Of a stretch of DNA of 64,000 bases, positions 49,385-62,080 are shown in pieces; the first letter of the stretch is position 1; each line of letters begins with the position of its first letter. The position numbers and the translations under genes were made by a program. The notes under the pieces were generated by a model. It saw nothing but the letters and a program-made list of their open reading frames with translations. It was not told where the DNA came from and made no database searches. Source of the stretch: Atherix ibis (taxonomy: Eukaryota > Arthropoda > Insecta > Diptera > Athericidae); NCBI GenBank assembly GCA_958298945.1, contig OY282609.1, positions 42,794,954 through 42,858,953 of the forward strand, given 5' to 3'.

Positions 49385-50670
49385 ATATTCAGTGGCATTT
49401 TTCAAGAGTAATATTCAATGGTATTTTTCAAGAGGAATATTCGGTGGTATTTTTCAAGTGGAATATTCAGTGGTATTTTTCAAGAGGAATATTCAGTGGT
49501 ATATTTCAAGAGGAATATTCAGTGGTATTTTTCAAGAGGAATATTCAGTGGTATTTCGCAAGAGGAATATTCAATAGTATTTTTCAAGTGGAATATTCAG
49601 TGGTATTTTTCAAGAGGAATATTCAGTAGTATTTTTCAAGAGGAATATTCAGTGGTATTTTTCAAGTGGAATATTCAGTGGTATTTTTCAAGAGGAATAT
49701 TCAGTGGTATTTTTCAAGAGGAATATTCAGTGGTATTTTTCAAAAGGAATATTCAGTTTTATTTTTCAAGAGGAATATTCAGTGGTATATTTCAAGAGGA
49801 ATATTCAGTGGTATTTTTCAAGAGGAATATTCAGTGGTATTTTTCAAGAGGAATTTTCAGTGGTATTTTTCAAGAGGAATATTCAGTTGTATTTTTCAAG
49901 AGGAATATTCAGTGGTATTTTTCAAGAGGAATATTCAGTGGTATTTTTCAAGTGGAATATTCAGTGGTATTTTTCAAGAGGCATATTCAGTGGTATTTTT
50001 CAAGAGTAATATTCAGTGGTATTTTTCAAGAGGAATATTCGGTGGTATTTTTCAAGTGGAATATTCAGTGGTATTTTTCAAGAGGAATATTCAGTGGTAT
50101 ATTTCAAGAGGAATATTCAGTGGTATTTTTCAAGAGGAATATTCAGTGGTATTTCGCAAGAGGAATATTCAATAGTATTTTTCAAGTGGATTATTCAGTG
50201 GTATTTTTCAAGAGGAATATTCAGTAGTATCTTTCAAGAGGAATATTCAGTGGTATTTTTCAAGTGGAATATTCAGTGGTATTTTTCAAGAGGAATATTC
50301 AGTGGTATTTTTCAAGAGGAATATTCAGTGGTATTTTTCAAAAGGAATATTCAGTTTTATTTTTCAAGAGGAATATTCAGTGGTATATTTCAAGAGGAAT
50401 ATTCAGTGGTATTTTTCAAGAGGAATATTCAGTGGTATTTTTCAAGAGGAATTTTCAGTGGTATTTTTCAAGAGGAATATTCAGTTGTATTTTTCAAGAG
50501 GAATATTCAGTGGTATTTTTCAAGAGGAATATTCAGTGGTATTTTTCAAGTGGAATATTCAGTGGTATTTTTCAAGAGGCATATTCAGTGGTATTTTTCA
50601 AGAGTAATATTCAGTGGTATTTTTCAAGAGGAATATTCAGTGGTATTTTTCAAGTGGAATATTCAGTGGT
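49385..50670. repeat. 598-bp tandem duplication (23 monomers) around cassette Q
   Basis: Positions 49,418/50,016, 49,666/50,264 and 49,704/50,302 show offset 598. Shared markers are TCGGTGG, TATATTTC, TATTTCGCAAGAGG (a CpG variant of TATTTTGC), a TTCAATAG junction and the CAGTTTTATTTTTC monomer. Private differences include GATTATTC at 50,190 and TATCTTTC at 50,230. Confidence 0.88.
49418..49585 (+). repeat. Cassette Q (TCGGTGG / TATATTTC / TATTTYGC), representative copy
   Basis: A TCGGTGG junction, CAAGTGGAATATTC, TATATTTCAAGAGG, a plain monomer, TATTTCGCAAGAGG (TATTTTGC in most other copies) and a TTCAATAG junction. Copies lie near 4,886, 6,809, 8,705, 9,537, 18,647, 21,840 (partial), 23,117, 24,059, 28,970, 32,010, 33,440, 35,250, 38,179, 41,056, 44,070, 47,497, 50,016 and 52,511. 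Confidence 0.85.
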
Positions 50671-53600
50671 ATTTTTCAAGGGGAATATTCAGAGGTATTT
50701 TTCAAGAGGAAAATTCAGTGGTATTTTTCTTTAGGAATATTCAGTGGTATTTTTCAAGAGGAATATTCAGTTGTATTTTTCAAGTGGAATATTCAGTGGT
50801 ATTTTTCAAGAGGAATATTCAGTGGTATTTTTCAAGAGGAATATTCAGTGGTATTTTTCAAGTGGAATATTCAGTGGTATTTTTCAAGAGGAATATTCAG
50901 TGGTATTTTTCAAGAGGAATATTCAGTGGTATTTTTCAAAAGGAATATTCAGTTTTATTTTTCAAGAGGAATATTCAGTGGTATATTTCAAGAGGAATAT
51001 TCAGTGGTATTTTTCAAGAGGAATATTCAGTGGTATTTTTCAAGAGCAATTTTCAGTAGTATTTTTCAAGAGGAATATTCAGTTGTATTTTTCAAGAGGA
51101 ATATTCAGTGGTATTTTTCAAGAGGAATATTCAGTGGGATTTTTCAAAAGTAATATTCAGTTTTATTTTTCAAGAGGAATATTCAGTGGTATATTTCAAG
51201 AGGAATATTCAGTGGTATTTTTCAAGAGGCATATTTAGTGGTATTTTTCAAGAGTAATATTCAGTGGTATTTTTCAAGAGGAATATTCAGTGGTATTTTT
51301 CAAGTGGAATATTCAGTGGTATTTTTCAAGGGGAATATTCAGAGGTATTTTTCAAGAGGAAAATTCAGTGGTATTTTTCTTTAGGAATATTCAGTGGTAT
51401 TTTTCAAGAGGAATATTAAGTTGTATTTTTCAAGAGGAATATTCAGTGGTATTTTTTAAGAGGAATATTCAGTGGTATTTTTCAATAGTAATATTCAATG
51501 GTATTTTTCAAGAGGAATATTCAGTAGTATTTTTCAAGAGGAATATTAAGTAGTATTTTTCAAGAGTAATATTCAGTGGTATTTTTCAAGAGGAATTTTC
51601 AGTGGTATTTTTCAAGGGAAATAATCAGAGCTATTTTTCAAGAGCAATATTCAGTTGTATGTTTTAAGAGGAATATTCAGTGGTATTTTTCAAGTGGAAT
51701 ATTCAGTGGTATTTTTCAAGAGGAATATTCAGAGGTATTTTTTAAGAGGAAAATTCAGTGGTATTTTTCTTTAGGAATATTCAGTGGTATTTTTCAAGAG
51801 GAATATTCAGTTGTATTTTTCAAGAGGAATATTCAGTGGTATTTTTCAAGAGGAATATTCAGTGGTATTTTTCAATAGTAATATTCAATGGTATTTTTCA
51901 AGAGGAATATTCAGTAGTATTTTTCAAGAGGAATATTAAGTAGTATTTTTCAAGAGTAATATTCAGTGGTATTTTCAAGAGGAATATTCAGTATTATTTT
52001 TCAAGAGGAATTTTTAGTTGTATTTTTCAAGAGGAATATTTAGTGATATTTTTAAGGAGGTATATTCAGTAGAATTTTTCAAGAGGAATATTCAGTGGTA
52101 TTTTTCAAAAGGAATAATCAGTTGTATTTTTTAAGAGCAATATTCAGTGGTATTTTTCAAGAGGAATATTCAGTGTAATTTTTCAAGAGGAAAATTCAGT
52201 GGTATTTTTCAAGAGGAATATTCAGTGGTATTTTTCAAAAGGAATATTCAGTTTTATTTTTCAAGAGGAATATTCAGTGGTATATTTCAAGAGGAATATT
52301 CAGTGGTATTTTTCAAGAGGAATATTCAGTGGTATTTTTCAAGAGGAATTTTCAGTGGTATTTTTCAAGAGGAATATTCAGTTGTATTTTTCAAGAGGAA
52401 TATTCAGTGGTATTTTTCAAGAGGAATATTCAGTGGTATTTTTCAAGTGGAATATTCAGTGGTATTTTTCAAGAGGCATATTCAGTGGTATTTTTCAAGA
52501 GTAATATTCAGTGGTATTTTTCAAGAGGAATATTCGGTGGTATTTTTCAAGTGGAATATTCAGTGGTATTTTTCAAGAGGAATATTCAGTGGTATATTTC
52601 AAGAGGAATATTCAGTGGTATTTTTCAAGAGGAATATTCAGTGGTATTTCGCAAGAGGAATATTCAATAGTATTTTTCAAGTGGAATATTCAGTGGTATT
52701 TTTCAAGAGGAATATTCAGTAGTATTTTTCAAGAGGAATATTCAGTGGTATTTTTCAAGTGGAATATTCAGTGGTATTTTTCAAGAGGAATATTCAGTGG
52801 TATTTTTCAAGAGGAATATTCAGTGGTATTTTTCAAAAGGAATATTCAGTTTTATTTTTCAAGAGAAATATTCAGTGGTATATTTCAAGAGGAATATTCA
52901 GTGGTATTTTTCAAGAGGAATATTCAGTGGTATTTTTCAAGAGGAATTTTCAGTGGTATTTTTCAAGAGGAATATTCAGTTGTATTTTTCAAGAGGAATA
53001 TTCAGTGGTATTTTTCAAGAGGAATATTCAGTGGTATTTTTCAAGTAGAATATTCAGTGGTATTTTTCAAGAGGCATATTCAGTGGTATTTTTCAAGAGT
53101 AATATTCAGTGGTATTTTTCAAGAGGGATATTCAGTGGTATTTTTCAAGTGGAATATTCAGTGGTATTTTTCAAGGGGAATATTCAGAGGTATTTTTCAA
53201 GAGGAAAATTCAGTGGTATTTTTCTTTAGGAATATTCAGTGGTATTTTTCAAGAGGAATATTCAGTTGTATTTTTCAAGTGGAATATTCAGTGGTATTTT
53301 TCAAGAGGAATATTCAGTGGTATTTTTCAAGAGGAATATTCAGTGGTATTTTTCAAGTGGAATATTCAGTGGTATTTTTCAAGAGGAATATTCAGTGGTA
53401 TTTTTCAAGAGGAATATTCAGTGGTATTTTTCAAAAGGAATATTCAGTTTTATTTTTCAAGAGGAATATTCAGTGGTATATTTCAAGAGGAATATTCAGT
53501 GGTATTTTTCAAGAGGAATATTCAGTGGTATTTTTCAAGAGGAATTTTCAGTAGTATTTTTCAAGAGGAATATTCAGTTGTATTTTTCAAGAGGAATATT

Positions 53601-56590
53601 CAGTGGTATTTTTCAAGAGGAATATTCAGTGGGATTTTTCAAAAGGAATATTCAGTTTTATTTTTCAAGAGGAATATTCAGTGGTATATTTCAAGAGGGA
53701 TATTCAGTGGTATTTTTCAAGAGGCATATTCAGTGGTATTTTTCAAGAGTAATATTCAGTGGTATTTTTCAAGAGGAATATTCAGTGGTATTTTTCAAGT
53801 GGAATATTCAGTGGTATTTTTCAAGGGGAATATTCAGAGGTATTTTTCAAGAGGAAAATTCAGTGGTATTTTTCTTTAGGAATATTCAGTGGTATTTTTC
53901 AAGAGGAATATTAAGTTATATTTTTCAAGAGGAATATTCAGTGGTATTTTTTAAGAGGAATATTCAGTGGTATTTTTCAATAGTAATATTCAATGGTATT
54001 TTTCAAGAGGAATATTCAGTAGTATTTTTCAAGAGGAATATTAAGTAGTATTTTTCAAGAGTAATATTCAGTGGTATTTTTCAAGAGGAATTTTCAGTGG
54101 TATTTTTCAAGGGAAATAATCAGAGCTATTTTTCAAGAGCAATATTCAGTTGTATTTTTTAAGAGGAATATTCAGTGGTATTTTTCAAGTGGAATATTCA
54201 GTGGTATTTTTCAAGAGGAATATACAGAGGTATTTTTTAAGAGGAAAATTCAGTGGTATTTTTCTTTAGGAATATTCAGTGGTATTTTTCAAGAGGAATA
54301 TTCAGTTGTATTTTTCAAGAGGAATATTCAGTGGTATTTTTCAAGAGGAATATTCAGTGGTATTTTTCAATAGTAATATTCAATGGTATTTTTCAAGAGG
54401 AATATTCAGTAGTATTTTTCAAGAGGAATATTAAGTAGTATTTTTCAAGAGTAATATTCAGTGGTATTTTCAAGAGGAATATTCAGTATTATTTTTCAAG
54501 AGGAATTTTTAGTTGTATTTTTCAAGAGGAATATTTAGTGATATTTTTAAGGAGGTATATTCAGTAGAATTTTTCAAGAGGAATATTCAGTGGTATTTTT
54601 CAAAAGGAATAATCAGTCGTATTTTTTAAGAGCAATATTCAGTGGTATTTTTCAAGAGGAATATTCTCAGTGGTATTTTTCAAGAGGAAAATTCAGTGGT
54701 ATTTTTCAAGAGGAATATTCAGTGGTATTTTTCAAAAGGAATATTCAGTTTTATTTTTCAAGAGGAATATTCAGTGGTATATTTCAAGAGGAATATTCAG
54801 TGGTATTTTTCAAGAGGAATATTCAGTGGTATTTTTCAAGAGGAATTTTCAGTGGTATTTTTCAAGAGGAATATTCAGTTGTATTTTTCAAGAGGAATAT
54901 TCAGTGGTATTTTTCAAGAGGAATATTCAGTGGTATTTTTCAAGTGGAATATTCAGTGGTATTTTTCAAGAGGAATATTCAGTGGTATATTTCAAGAGGA
55001 ATATTCAGTGGTATTTTTCAAGAGGAATATTCAGTGGTATTTCGCAAAGGAATATTCAATAGTATTTTTCAAGTGGAATATTCAGTGGTATTTTTCAAGA
55101 GGAATATTCAGTAGTATTTTTCAAGAGGAATATTCAGTGGTATTTTTCAAGTGGAATATTCAGTGGTATTTTTCAAGAGGAATATTCAGTGGTATTTTTT
55201 AAGAGGAATTTTCAGTGGTATTTTTCAAAAGGAATATTCAGTTTTATTTTTCAAGAGGAATATTCAGTGGTATATTTCAAGAGGAATATTCAGTGGTATT
55301 TTTCAAGAGGAATATTCAGTGGTATTTTTCAAGAGGAATTTTCAGTGGTATTTTTCAAGAGGAATATTCAGTTGTATTTTTCAAGAGGAATATTCAGTGG
55401 TATTTTTCAAGAGGAATATTCAGTGGTATTTTTCAAGTGGAATATTCAGTGGTATTTTTCAAGAGGCATATTCAGTGGTATTTTTCAAGAGTAATATTCA
55501 GTGGTATTTTTCAAGAGGAATATTCAGTGGTATTTTTCAAGTGGAATATTCAGTGGTATTTTTCAAGGGGAATATTGAGAGGTATTTTTCAAGAGGAAAA
55601 TTCAGTGGTATGTTTCTTTAGGAATATTCAGTGGTATTTTTCAAGAGGAATATTCAGTTGTATTTTTCAAGTGGAATATTCAGTGGTATTTTTGAAGAGG
55701 AATATTCAGTGGTATTTTTCAAGAGGAATATTCAGTGGTATTTTTCAAGTGGAATATTCAGTGGTATTTTTCAAGAGGAATATTCAGTGGTATTTTTCAA
55801 GAGGAATATTCAGTGGTATTTTTCAAAAGGAATATTTAGTTTTATTTTTCAAGAGGAATATTCAGTGGTATATTTCAAGAGGAATATTCAGTGGTATTTT
55901 TCAAGAGGAATATTCAGTGGTATTTTTCAAGAGGAATTTTCAGTAGTATTTTTCAAGAGGAATATTCAGTTGTATTTTTCAAGAGGAATATTCAGTGGTA
56001 TTTTTCAAGAGGAATATTCAGTGGTATTTTTCAAAAGGAATATTCAGTTTTATTTTTCAAGAGGAATATTCAGTGGTATATTTCAAGAGGAATATTCAGT
56101 GGTATTTTTCAAGAGGCATATTCAGTGGTATTTTTCAAGAGTAATATTCAGTGGTATTTTTCAAGAGGAATATTCAGTGGTATTTTTCAAGTGGAATATT
56201 CAGTGGTATTTTTCAAAGGGAATATTCAGAGGTATTTTTCAAGAGGAAAATTCAGAGGTATTTTTCAAGAGGAAAATTCAGTGGTATTTTTCTTTAGGTT
56301 TATTCAGTGGTATTTTTCAAGAGGAATATTCAGTTGTATTTTTCAAGAGGAATATTCAGTGGTATTTTTCAAGAGGAATATTCAGTGGTATTTTTCAATA
56401 GTAATATTAAATGGTATTTTTCAAGAGGAATATTCAGTAGTATTTTTCAAGAGGAATATTAAGTAGTATTTTTCAAGAGTAATATTCAGTGGTATTTTTC
56501 AAGAGGAATTTTCAGTGGTATTTTTCAAGGGAAATATTCAGAGCTATTTTTCAAGAGCAATATTCAGTTGTATTTTTCAAGAGGAATATT
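49690..56590. repeat. Three units of a ~2.4-2.5-kb higher-order repeat
   Basis: Unit 1 is 49,690-52,184, unit 2 52,185-54,681 and unit 3 54,682-56,590. Offset 1/2 is 2,495 (96 monomers minus one, the 25-bp monomer at about 51,969). Offset 2/3 starts at 2,497 because of the 28-bp monomer at 54,644, falls to 2,392 after a four-monomer loss near 54,960 and a one-base loss at about 55,040, and becomes 2,418 after one extra GAGGAAAATTC monomer at about 56,250. The longest + strand open frames (347 codons) lie at the same place in units 1 and 2. Confidence 0.88.
54644..54671 (+). repeat. 28-bp monomer (TC insertion)
   Basis: GGAATATTCTCAGTGG replaces GGAATATTCAGTGG: a TC dinucleotide is duplicated. 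Private to this position. Confidence 0.88.
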
Positions 56591-59500
56591 CAGTGGTATT
56601 TTCCAAGAGAAATATTCAGTGGTATTTTTCAAGTGGAATATTCAGTGGTATCTTTCATGATGAATATTCAGTGGTACTTTCCAAGAGGAATATTCAGTGA
56701 TATTTTGCAAGAGTAATATTCAGTGGTATTTTTCAAGAGGAATATTCAGTGGTATTTTTCAAGTAGAATATTCAGTGGTATTTTTCAAGAGGAATATTCA
56801 AAGGTATTTTTCAAGAGGAAAATTCAGTGGTATTTTTCTTTAGGAATATTCAGTGGTATTTTTCAAGAGGAATATTCAGTTGTATTTTTCAAGAGGAATA
56901 TTCAGTGGTATTTTTCAAGATGAATATTCAGTGGTATTTTTCAATAGTAATATTCAATGGTATTTTTCAAGAGGAATATTCAGTATTATTTTTCAAGAGG
57001 AATATTAAGTAGTATTTTTCAAGAGGAATATTCAGTTGTATTTTTCAAGAGGAATATTCAGTGGTATTTTTCAAGAGGAATATTCAGTGGTATTTTTCAA
57101 AAGGAATATTCAGTTTTATTTTTCAAGAGGAATATTCAGTGGTATATTTCAGGAGGAATATTCAGTGGTATTTTTCAAGTGGCATATTCAGTGGTATTTT
57201 TCAAGAATAATATTCAGTGGTATTTTTCAAGACGAATATTCAGTGGTATTTTTCAAGTGGAATATTCAGTGGTATTTTTCAAGGGGAATATTCAGAGGTA
57301 TTTTTCAAGAGGAAAATTCAGTGGTATTTTTCTTTAGGAATATTCAGTGGTATTTTTCAAGAGGAATATTCAGTTGTATTTTTCAAGAGGAATATTCAGT
57401 GGTATTTTTCAAGAGGAATATTCAGTGGTATTTTTCAATAGTAATATTCAATGGTATTTTTCAAGAGGAATATTCAGTAGTATTTTTCAAGAGGAATATT
57501 AAGTAGTATTTTTCAAGAGTAATATTCAGTGGTATTTTTCAAGAGGAATTTTCAGTGGTATCTTTCATGAGGAATATTCAGTGGTACTTTCCAAGAGCAA
57601 TATTCAGTGATATTTTGCAAGAGTAATATTCAGTGGTATTTTTCAAGAGGAATATTCAGTGGTATTTTTCAAGTAGAATATTCAGTGGTATTTTTCAAGA
57701 GGAATATTCAAAGGTATTTTTCAAGAGGAAAATTCAGTGGTATTTTTCTTTAGGAATATTCAGTGGTATTTTTCAAGAGGAATATTCAGTTGTATTTTTC
57801 AAGAGGAATATTCAGTGGTATTTTTCAAGATGAATATTCAGTGGTATTTTTCAATAGTAATATTCAATTGTATTTTTCAAGAGGAATATTCAGTATTATT
57901 TTTCAAGAGGAATATTAAGTAGTATTTTTTAAGAGTAATATTCAGTGGTATTTTCAATAGGAATATTCAGTATTATTTTTCAAGAGGAATTTTTAGTTGT
58001 ATTTTTCAAGAGGAATATTCAGTGATATTTTTAAGGAGGTATATTCAGTGGAATTTTTCAAGAGGAATATTCAGTGGTATTTTTCAAAAGGAATAATCAG
58101 TCGTATTTTTTAAGAGCAATATTCAGTGGTATTTTTCAAGAGGAATATTCAGTGGTATTTTTCAAGAGGAATATTCAGTGGTATTTTTCAAGAGGAATAT
58201 TCAGTGATATTTTCAAGAGGAGTATTCAGCGTTATTTTTCAAGAGAAATATGGAGTGGTATTTTTTAAGATGAATATTCAGTGGTATTTTTCAAGAGGAA
58301 TATTCAGTGGTATTTTTCAAGAGGAATATTCAGTGGTATTTTTCAATAGTAATATTCAATGGTATTTTTCAAGAGGAATATTCAGTAGTATTTTTCAAGA
58401 GGAATATTAAGTAGTATTTTTCAAGAGTAATATTCAGTGGTATTTTTCAAGAGGAATTTTCAGTGGTATTTTTCAAGGGAAATAATCAGAGCTATTTTTC
58501 AAGAGCAATATTCAGTTGTATTTTTCAAGAGGAATATTCAGTGGTATTTTCCAAGAGAAATATTCAGTAGTATTTTTCAAGAGGAATATTAAGTAGTATT
58601 TTTCAAGAGTAATATTCAGTGGTATTTTTCAAGAGGAATTTTCAGTGGTATTTTTCAAGGGAAATAATCAGAGCTATTTTTCAAGAGCAATATTCAGTTG
58701 TATTTTTCAAGAGGAATATTCAGTGGTATTTTCCAAGAGAAATATTCAGTGGTATTTTTCAAGTGGAATATTCAGTGGTATCTTTCATGATGAATATTCA
58801 GTGGTACTTTCCAAGAGGAATATTCAGTGATATTTTGCAAGAGTAATATTCAGTGGTATTTTTCTTTAGGAATATTCAGTGGTATTTTTCAAGTAGAATA
58901 TTCAGTGGTATTTTTCAAGAGGAATATTCAAAGGTATTTTTCAAGAGGAAAATTCAGTGGTATTTTTCTTTAGGAATATTCAGTGGTATTTTTCAAGAGG
59001 AATATTCAGTTGTATTTTTCAAGAGGAATATTCAGTGGTATTTTTCAAGATGAATATTCAGTGGTATTTTTCAATAGTAATATTCAATGGTATTTTTCAA
59101 GAGCAATATTCAGTATTATTTTTCAAGAGGAATATTAAGTAGTATTTTTCAAGAGGAATATTCAGTTGTATTTTTCAAGAGGAATATTCAGTGGTATTTT
59201 TCAAGAGGAATATTCAGTGGTATTTTTCAAAAGGAATATTCAGTTTTATTTTTCAAGAGGAATATTCAGTGGTATATTTCAGGAGGAATATTCAGTGGTA
59301 TTTTTCAAGAGGCATATTCAGTGGTATTTTTCAAGAATAATATTCAGTGGTATTTTTCAAGAGGAATATTCAGTGGTATTTTTCAAGTGGAATATTCAGT
59401 GGTATTTTTCAAGGGGAATATTCAGAGGTATTTTTCAAGAGGAAAATTCAGTGGTATTTTTCTTTAGGAATATTCAGTGGTATTTTTCAAGAGGAATATT

Positions 59501-60475
59501 CAGTTGTATTTTTCAAGAGGAATATTCAGTGGTATTTTTCAAGAGGAATATTCAGTGGTATTTTTCAATAGTAATATTCAATGGTATTTTTCAAGAGGAA
59601 TATTCAGTAGTATTTTTCAAGAGGAATATTAAGTAGTATTTTTCAAGAGTAATATTCAGTGGTATTTTTCAAGAGGAATTTTCAGTGGTATCTTTCATGA
59701 GGAATATTCAGTGGTACTTTCCAAGAGCAATATTCAGTGATATTTTGCAAGAGTAATATTCAGTGGTATTTTTCAAGAGGAATATTCAGTGGTATTTTTC
59801 AAGTAGAATATTCAGTGGTATTTTTCAAGAGGAATATTCAAAGGTATTTTTCAAGAGGAAAATTCAGTGGTATTTTTCTTTAGGAATATTCAGTGGTATT
59901 TTTCAAGAGGAATATTCAGTTGTATTTTTCAAGAGGAATATTCAGTGGTATTTTTCAAGATGAATATTCAGTGGTATTTTTCAATAGTAATATTCAATGG
60001 TATTTTTCAAGAGGAATATTCAGTATTATTTTTCAAGAGGAATATTAAGTAGTATTTTTTAAGAGTAATATTCAGTGGTATTTTCAATAGGAATATTCAG
60101 TATTATTTTTCAAGAGGAATTTTTAGTTGTATTTTTCAAGAGGAATATTCAGTGATGTTTTTAAGGAGGTATATTCAGTAGAATTTTTCAAGAGGAATAT
60201 TCAGTGGTATTTTTCAAAAGGAATAATCAGTCGTATTTTTTAAGAGCAATATTCAGTGGTATTTTTCAAGAGGAATTTTCAGTGGTATTTTTCAAGAGGA
60301 ATATTCAGTGGTATTTTTCAAGAGGAATATTCAGTGATATTTTCAAGAGGAGTATTCAGCGTTATTTTTCAAGAGAAATATGGAGTGGTATTTTTTAAGA
60401 TGAATATTCAGTGGTATTTTTCAAAAGGAATATTCAGTGGTATTTTTCAAGAGGAATATTCAGTGGTATTTTTCA
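56430..60475. repeat. 2,130-bp tandem duplication
   Basis: Copy 1 is 56,430-58,559 and copy 2 is 58,560-60,475. The last 215 bp of copy 1 have no counterpart at the end of copy 2. The length is 82 monomers minus two deletions (GGTATTTTCAATAGG at about 57,949 and GATATTTTCAAG at about 58,204). Shared rarities: TTCATGATGAATATTC, a TCAAAGG junction, GATATTTTGCAAGAG, CAAGTAGAATATTC and TATATTTCAGGAGG. Confidence 0.9.
58378..58790. repeat. 182-bp tandem duplication (seven monomers)
   Basis: The ATTAAG marker at 58,406 recurs at 58,588. The following GGAATTTTC, GGGAAATAATCAGAGC and AAGAGCAATATTCAGTTG monomers recur with it. It sits exactly at the junction of the two 2,130-bp copies, so it may mark the exchange point. 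Confidence 0.82.
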
Positions 60476-60749
60476 AGAGGAATTTTTAGTGGTATTTTTC
60501 AAGGGAAATAATCAGAGGTATTTTTCAAGAGCAATATTCAGTTGTATTTTTCAAGAGGAATATTCAGTGGTATTTTCCAAGAGAAATATTCAGTGGTATT
60601 TTTCAAGTGGAATATTCAGTGGTATCTTTCATGAGGAATATTCAGTGGTACTTTCCAAGAGGAATATTCAGTGGTATTTTTCAAGAGGAATATTCAGTGG
60701 TATTTTTCAAGAGGAATATTCAGTGGTGTTTTTCATGCGGAATATTCAA

Positions 60750-62080
60750 TAGTATTTTTCAAGTGGAATATTCAGTGGTATTTTTCAAGAGGAATATTCA
60801 GTGGTATTTTTCAAGAAGAATATTTAGTGGTATTTTTCAAGAGGAATAATCGGCGGTATTTTTCAAGAGCAATATTCAATTGTATTTTTCAAGAGGAATA
60901 TTCAGTTGTATTTTTCAAGAGGAATATTCAGTGATACTTTTCAAGTGGAATATTCAGTGGTATTTGTCAAGGGGAATATTCGGTGGTATTTTTCAAGAGG
61001 AATATTCAGCGGTATTTTTCAAGAGGAATATTCAGTGGTATTTTTCAAGAGCAATATTCAGTAGTATTTTTCAAGAGGAATATTTAGTGGTATTTTTCAA
61101 GGGTAATATTCAGTGGTATTTTCAAGGGGAATATTCAGTATTATTTTTCAAGAAGAATTTTTAGTTGTATTTTTCAAGAGGAATATTCAGTGATATTTTT
61201 AAAGAGGTATATTCGGTAGAATTTTTCAAGGGGAATATTCAGTGGTATTTTTCAAAAGGAATAATCAGTCGTATTTTTTAAGAGCAATATTCAGTGGTAT
61301 TTTTCAAGAGGAATATTCAGTGATATTTTTCAAGAGGAGTATTCAGCGTTATTTTTCAAGAGAAATATGGAGTGGTATTTTTTAAGATGAATATTCAGTG
61401 GTATTTTTCAAGAGGAATATTCAGTGGTATCTTTCAAGAGGTATTCAGTGGTATTTTTCAAGAGGAATATTTAGTGGTATTTTTGAAGGGAAATAATCAG
61501 AGGTATTTTTCAAGAGCAATATTCAGTTGTATTTTTCAAGAGGAATATTCAGTGGTATTTTTCAAGAGAAATATTCAGTGGTATTTTTCAAGTGGAATAT
61601 TCAGTGGTATCTTTCATGAGGAATATGTAGTGGTACTTTCCAAGAGGAATATTCAGTGGTATTTTTCAAGAGTAATATTCTGTGGTATTTTTCAAGAGGA
61701 ATATTCAGTGGTATTTTTCATGCGGAATATTCAACAGTATTTTTTAAGTGGAATATTCAGTGGTATTTTTCAAGAGGAATATTCAGTGTTATTTTTTAAG
61801 AAGAATATTTAGTGGTATTTTTCAAGAGGAATAATCGGCGGTATTTTTCAAGAGCAATATTCAATTGTATTTTTTAAGAGGAATATTCAGTTGTATTTTT
61901 CAAGAGGAATATTCAGTGATACTTTTCAATTGGAATATTCAGTGGTATTTGTCAAGGGGAATATTTGGTGGTATTTTTCAAGAGGAATATTCAGTGGTAT
62001 TTTTCAAGAGGAATATTCAGTGGTATTTTTCAAGAGCAATATTCAGTAGTATTTTTCAAGAGGAATCTTTAGTGGTATTT
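60750..62080. repeat. 985-bp-offset repeat of cassette T inside the 3,037-bp unit
   Basis: The ATCGGCGG marker at about 60,849 recurs at about 61,834. The flanking CATGCGG, ATACTTTTC and TATTTGTCAAGGGG monomers recur too. The second version is more diverged (TTCAACAG, CAATTGGAATATTC, AATATTTGGTGG), so this internal duplication is older than the 3,037-bp one. Confidence 0.72.
61426..61449 (+). repeat. 24-bp monomer (two-base deletion)
   Basis: GGTATCTTTCAAGAGGTATTCAGT's usual form has GGAATATTCAGT; two bases are missing. Unique in the window, and needed to explain the 3,037-bp offset. Confidence 0.85.

Noticed and set aside
179..49450. TTCGGTGG variants as a CENP-B-box-like motif
   Set aside because: They share only TTCG with the CENP-B box; the CGGG part and the spacing are absent.
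50016..51059. 347-codon open frame (and about 300 other + strand frames of 60-320 codons) as protein genes
   Set aside because: They are translations of the satellite. The consensus has no ATG, the starts are GTG or TTG, frames overlap in all three phases, and 26 is not a multiple of 3. They end at ordinary variant monomers (AGTAAT, CAATAG, CTTTAG, ATTAAG), and single-base indels pass without any sign of frame preservation.
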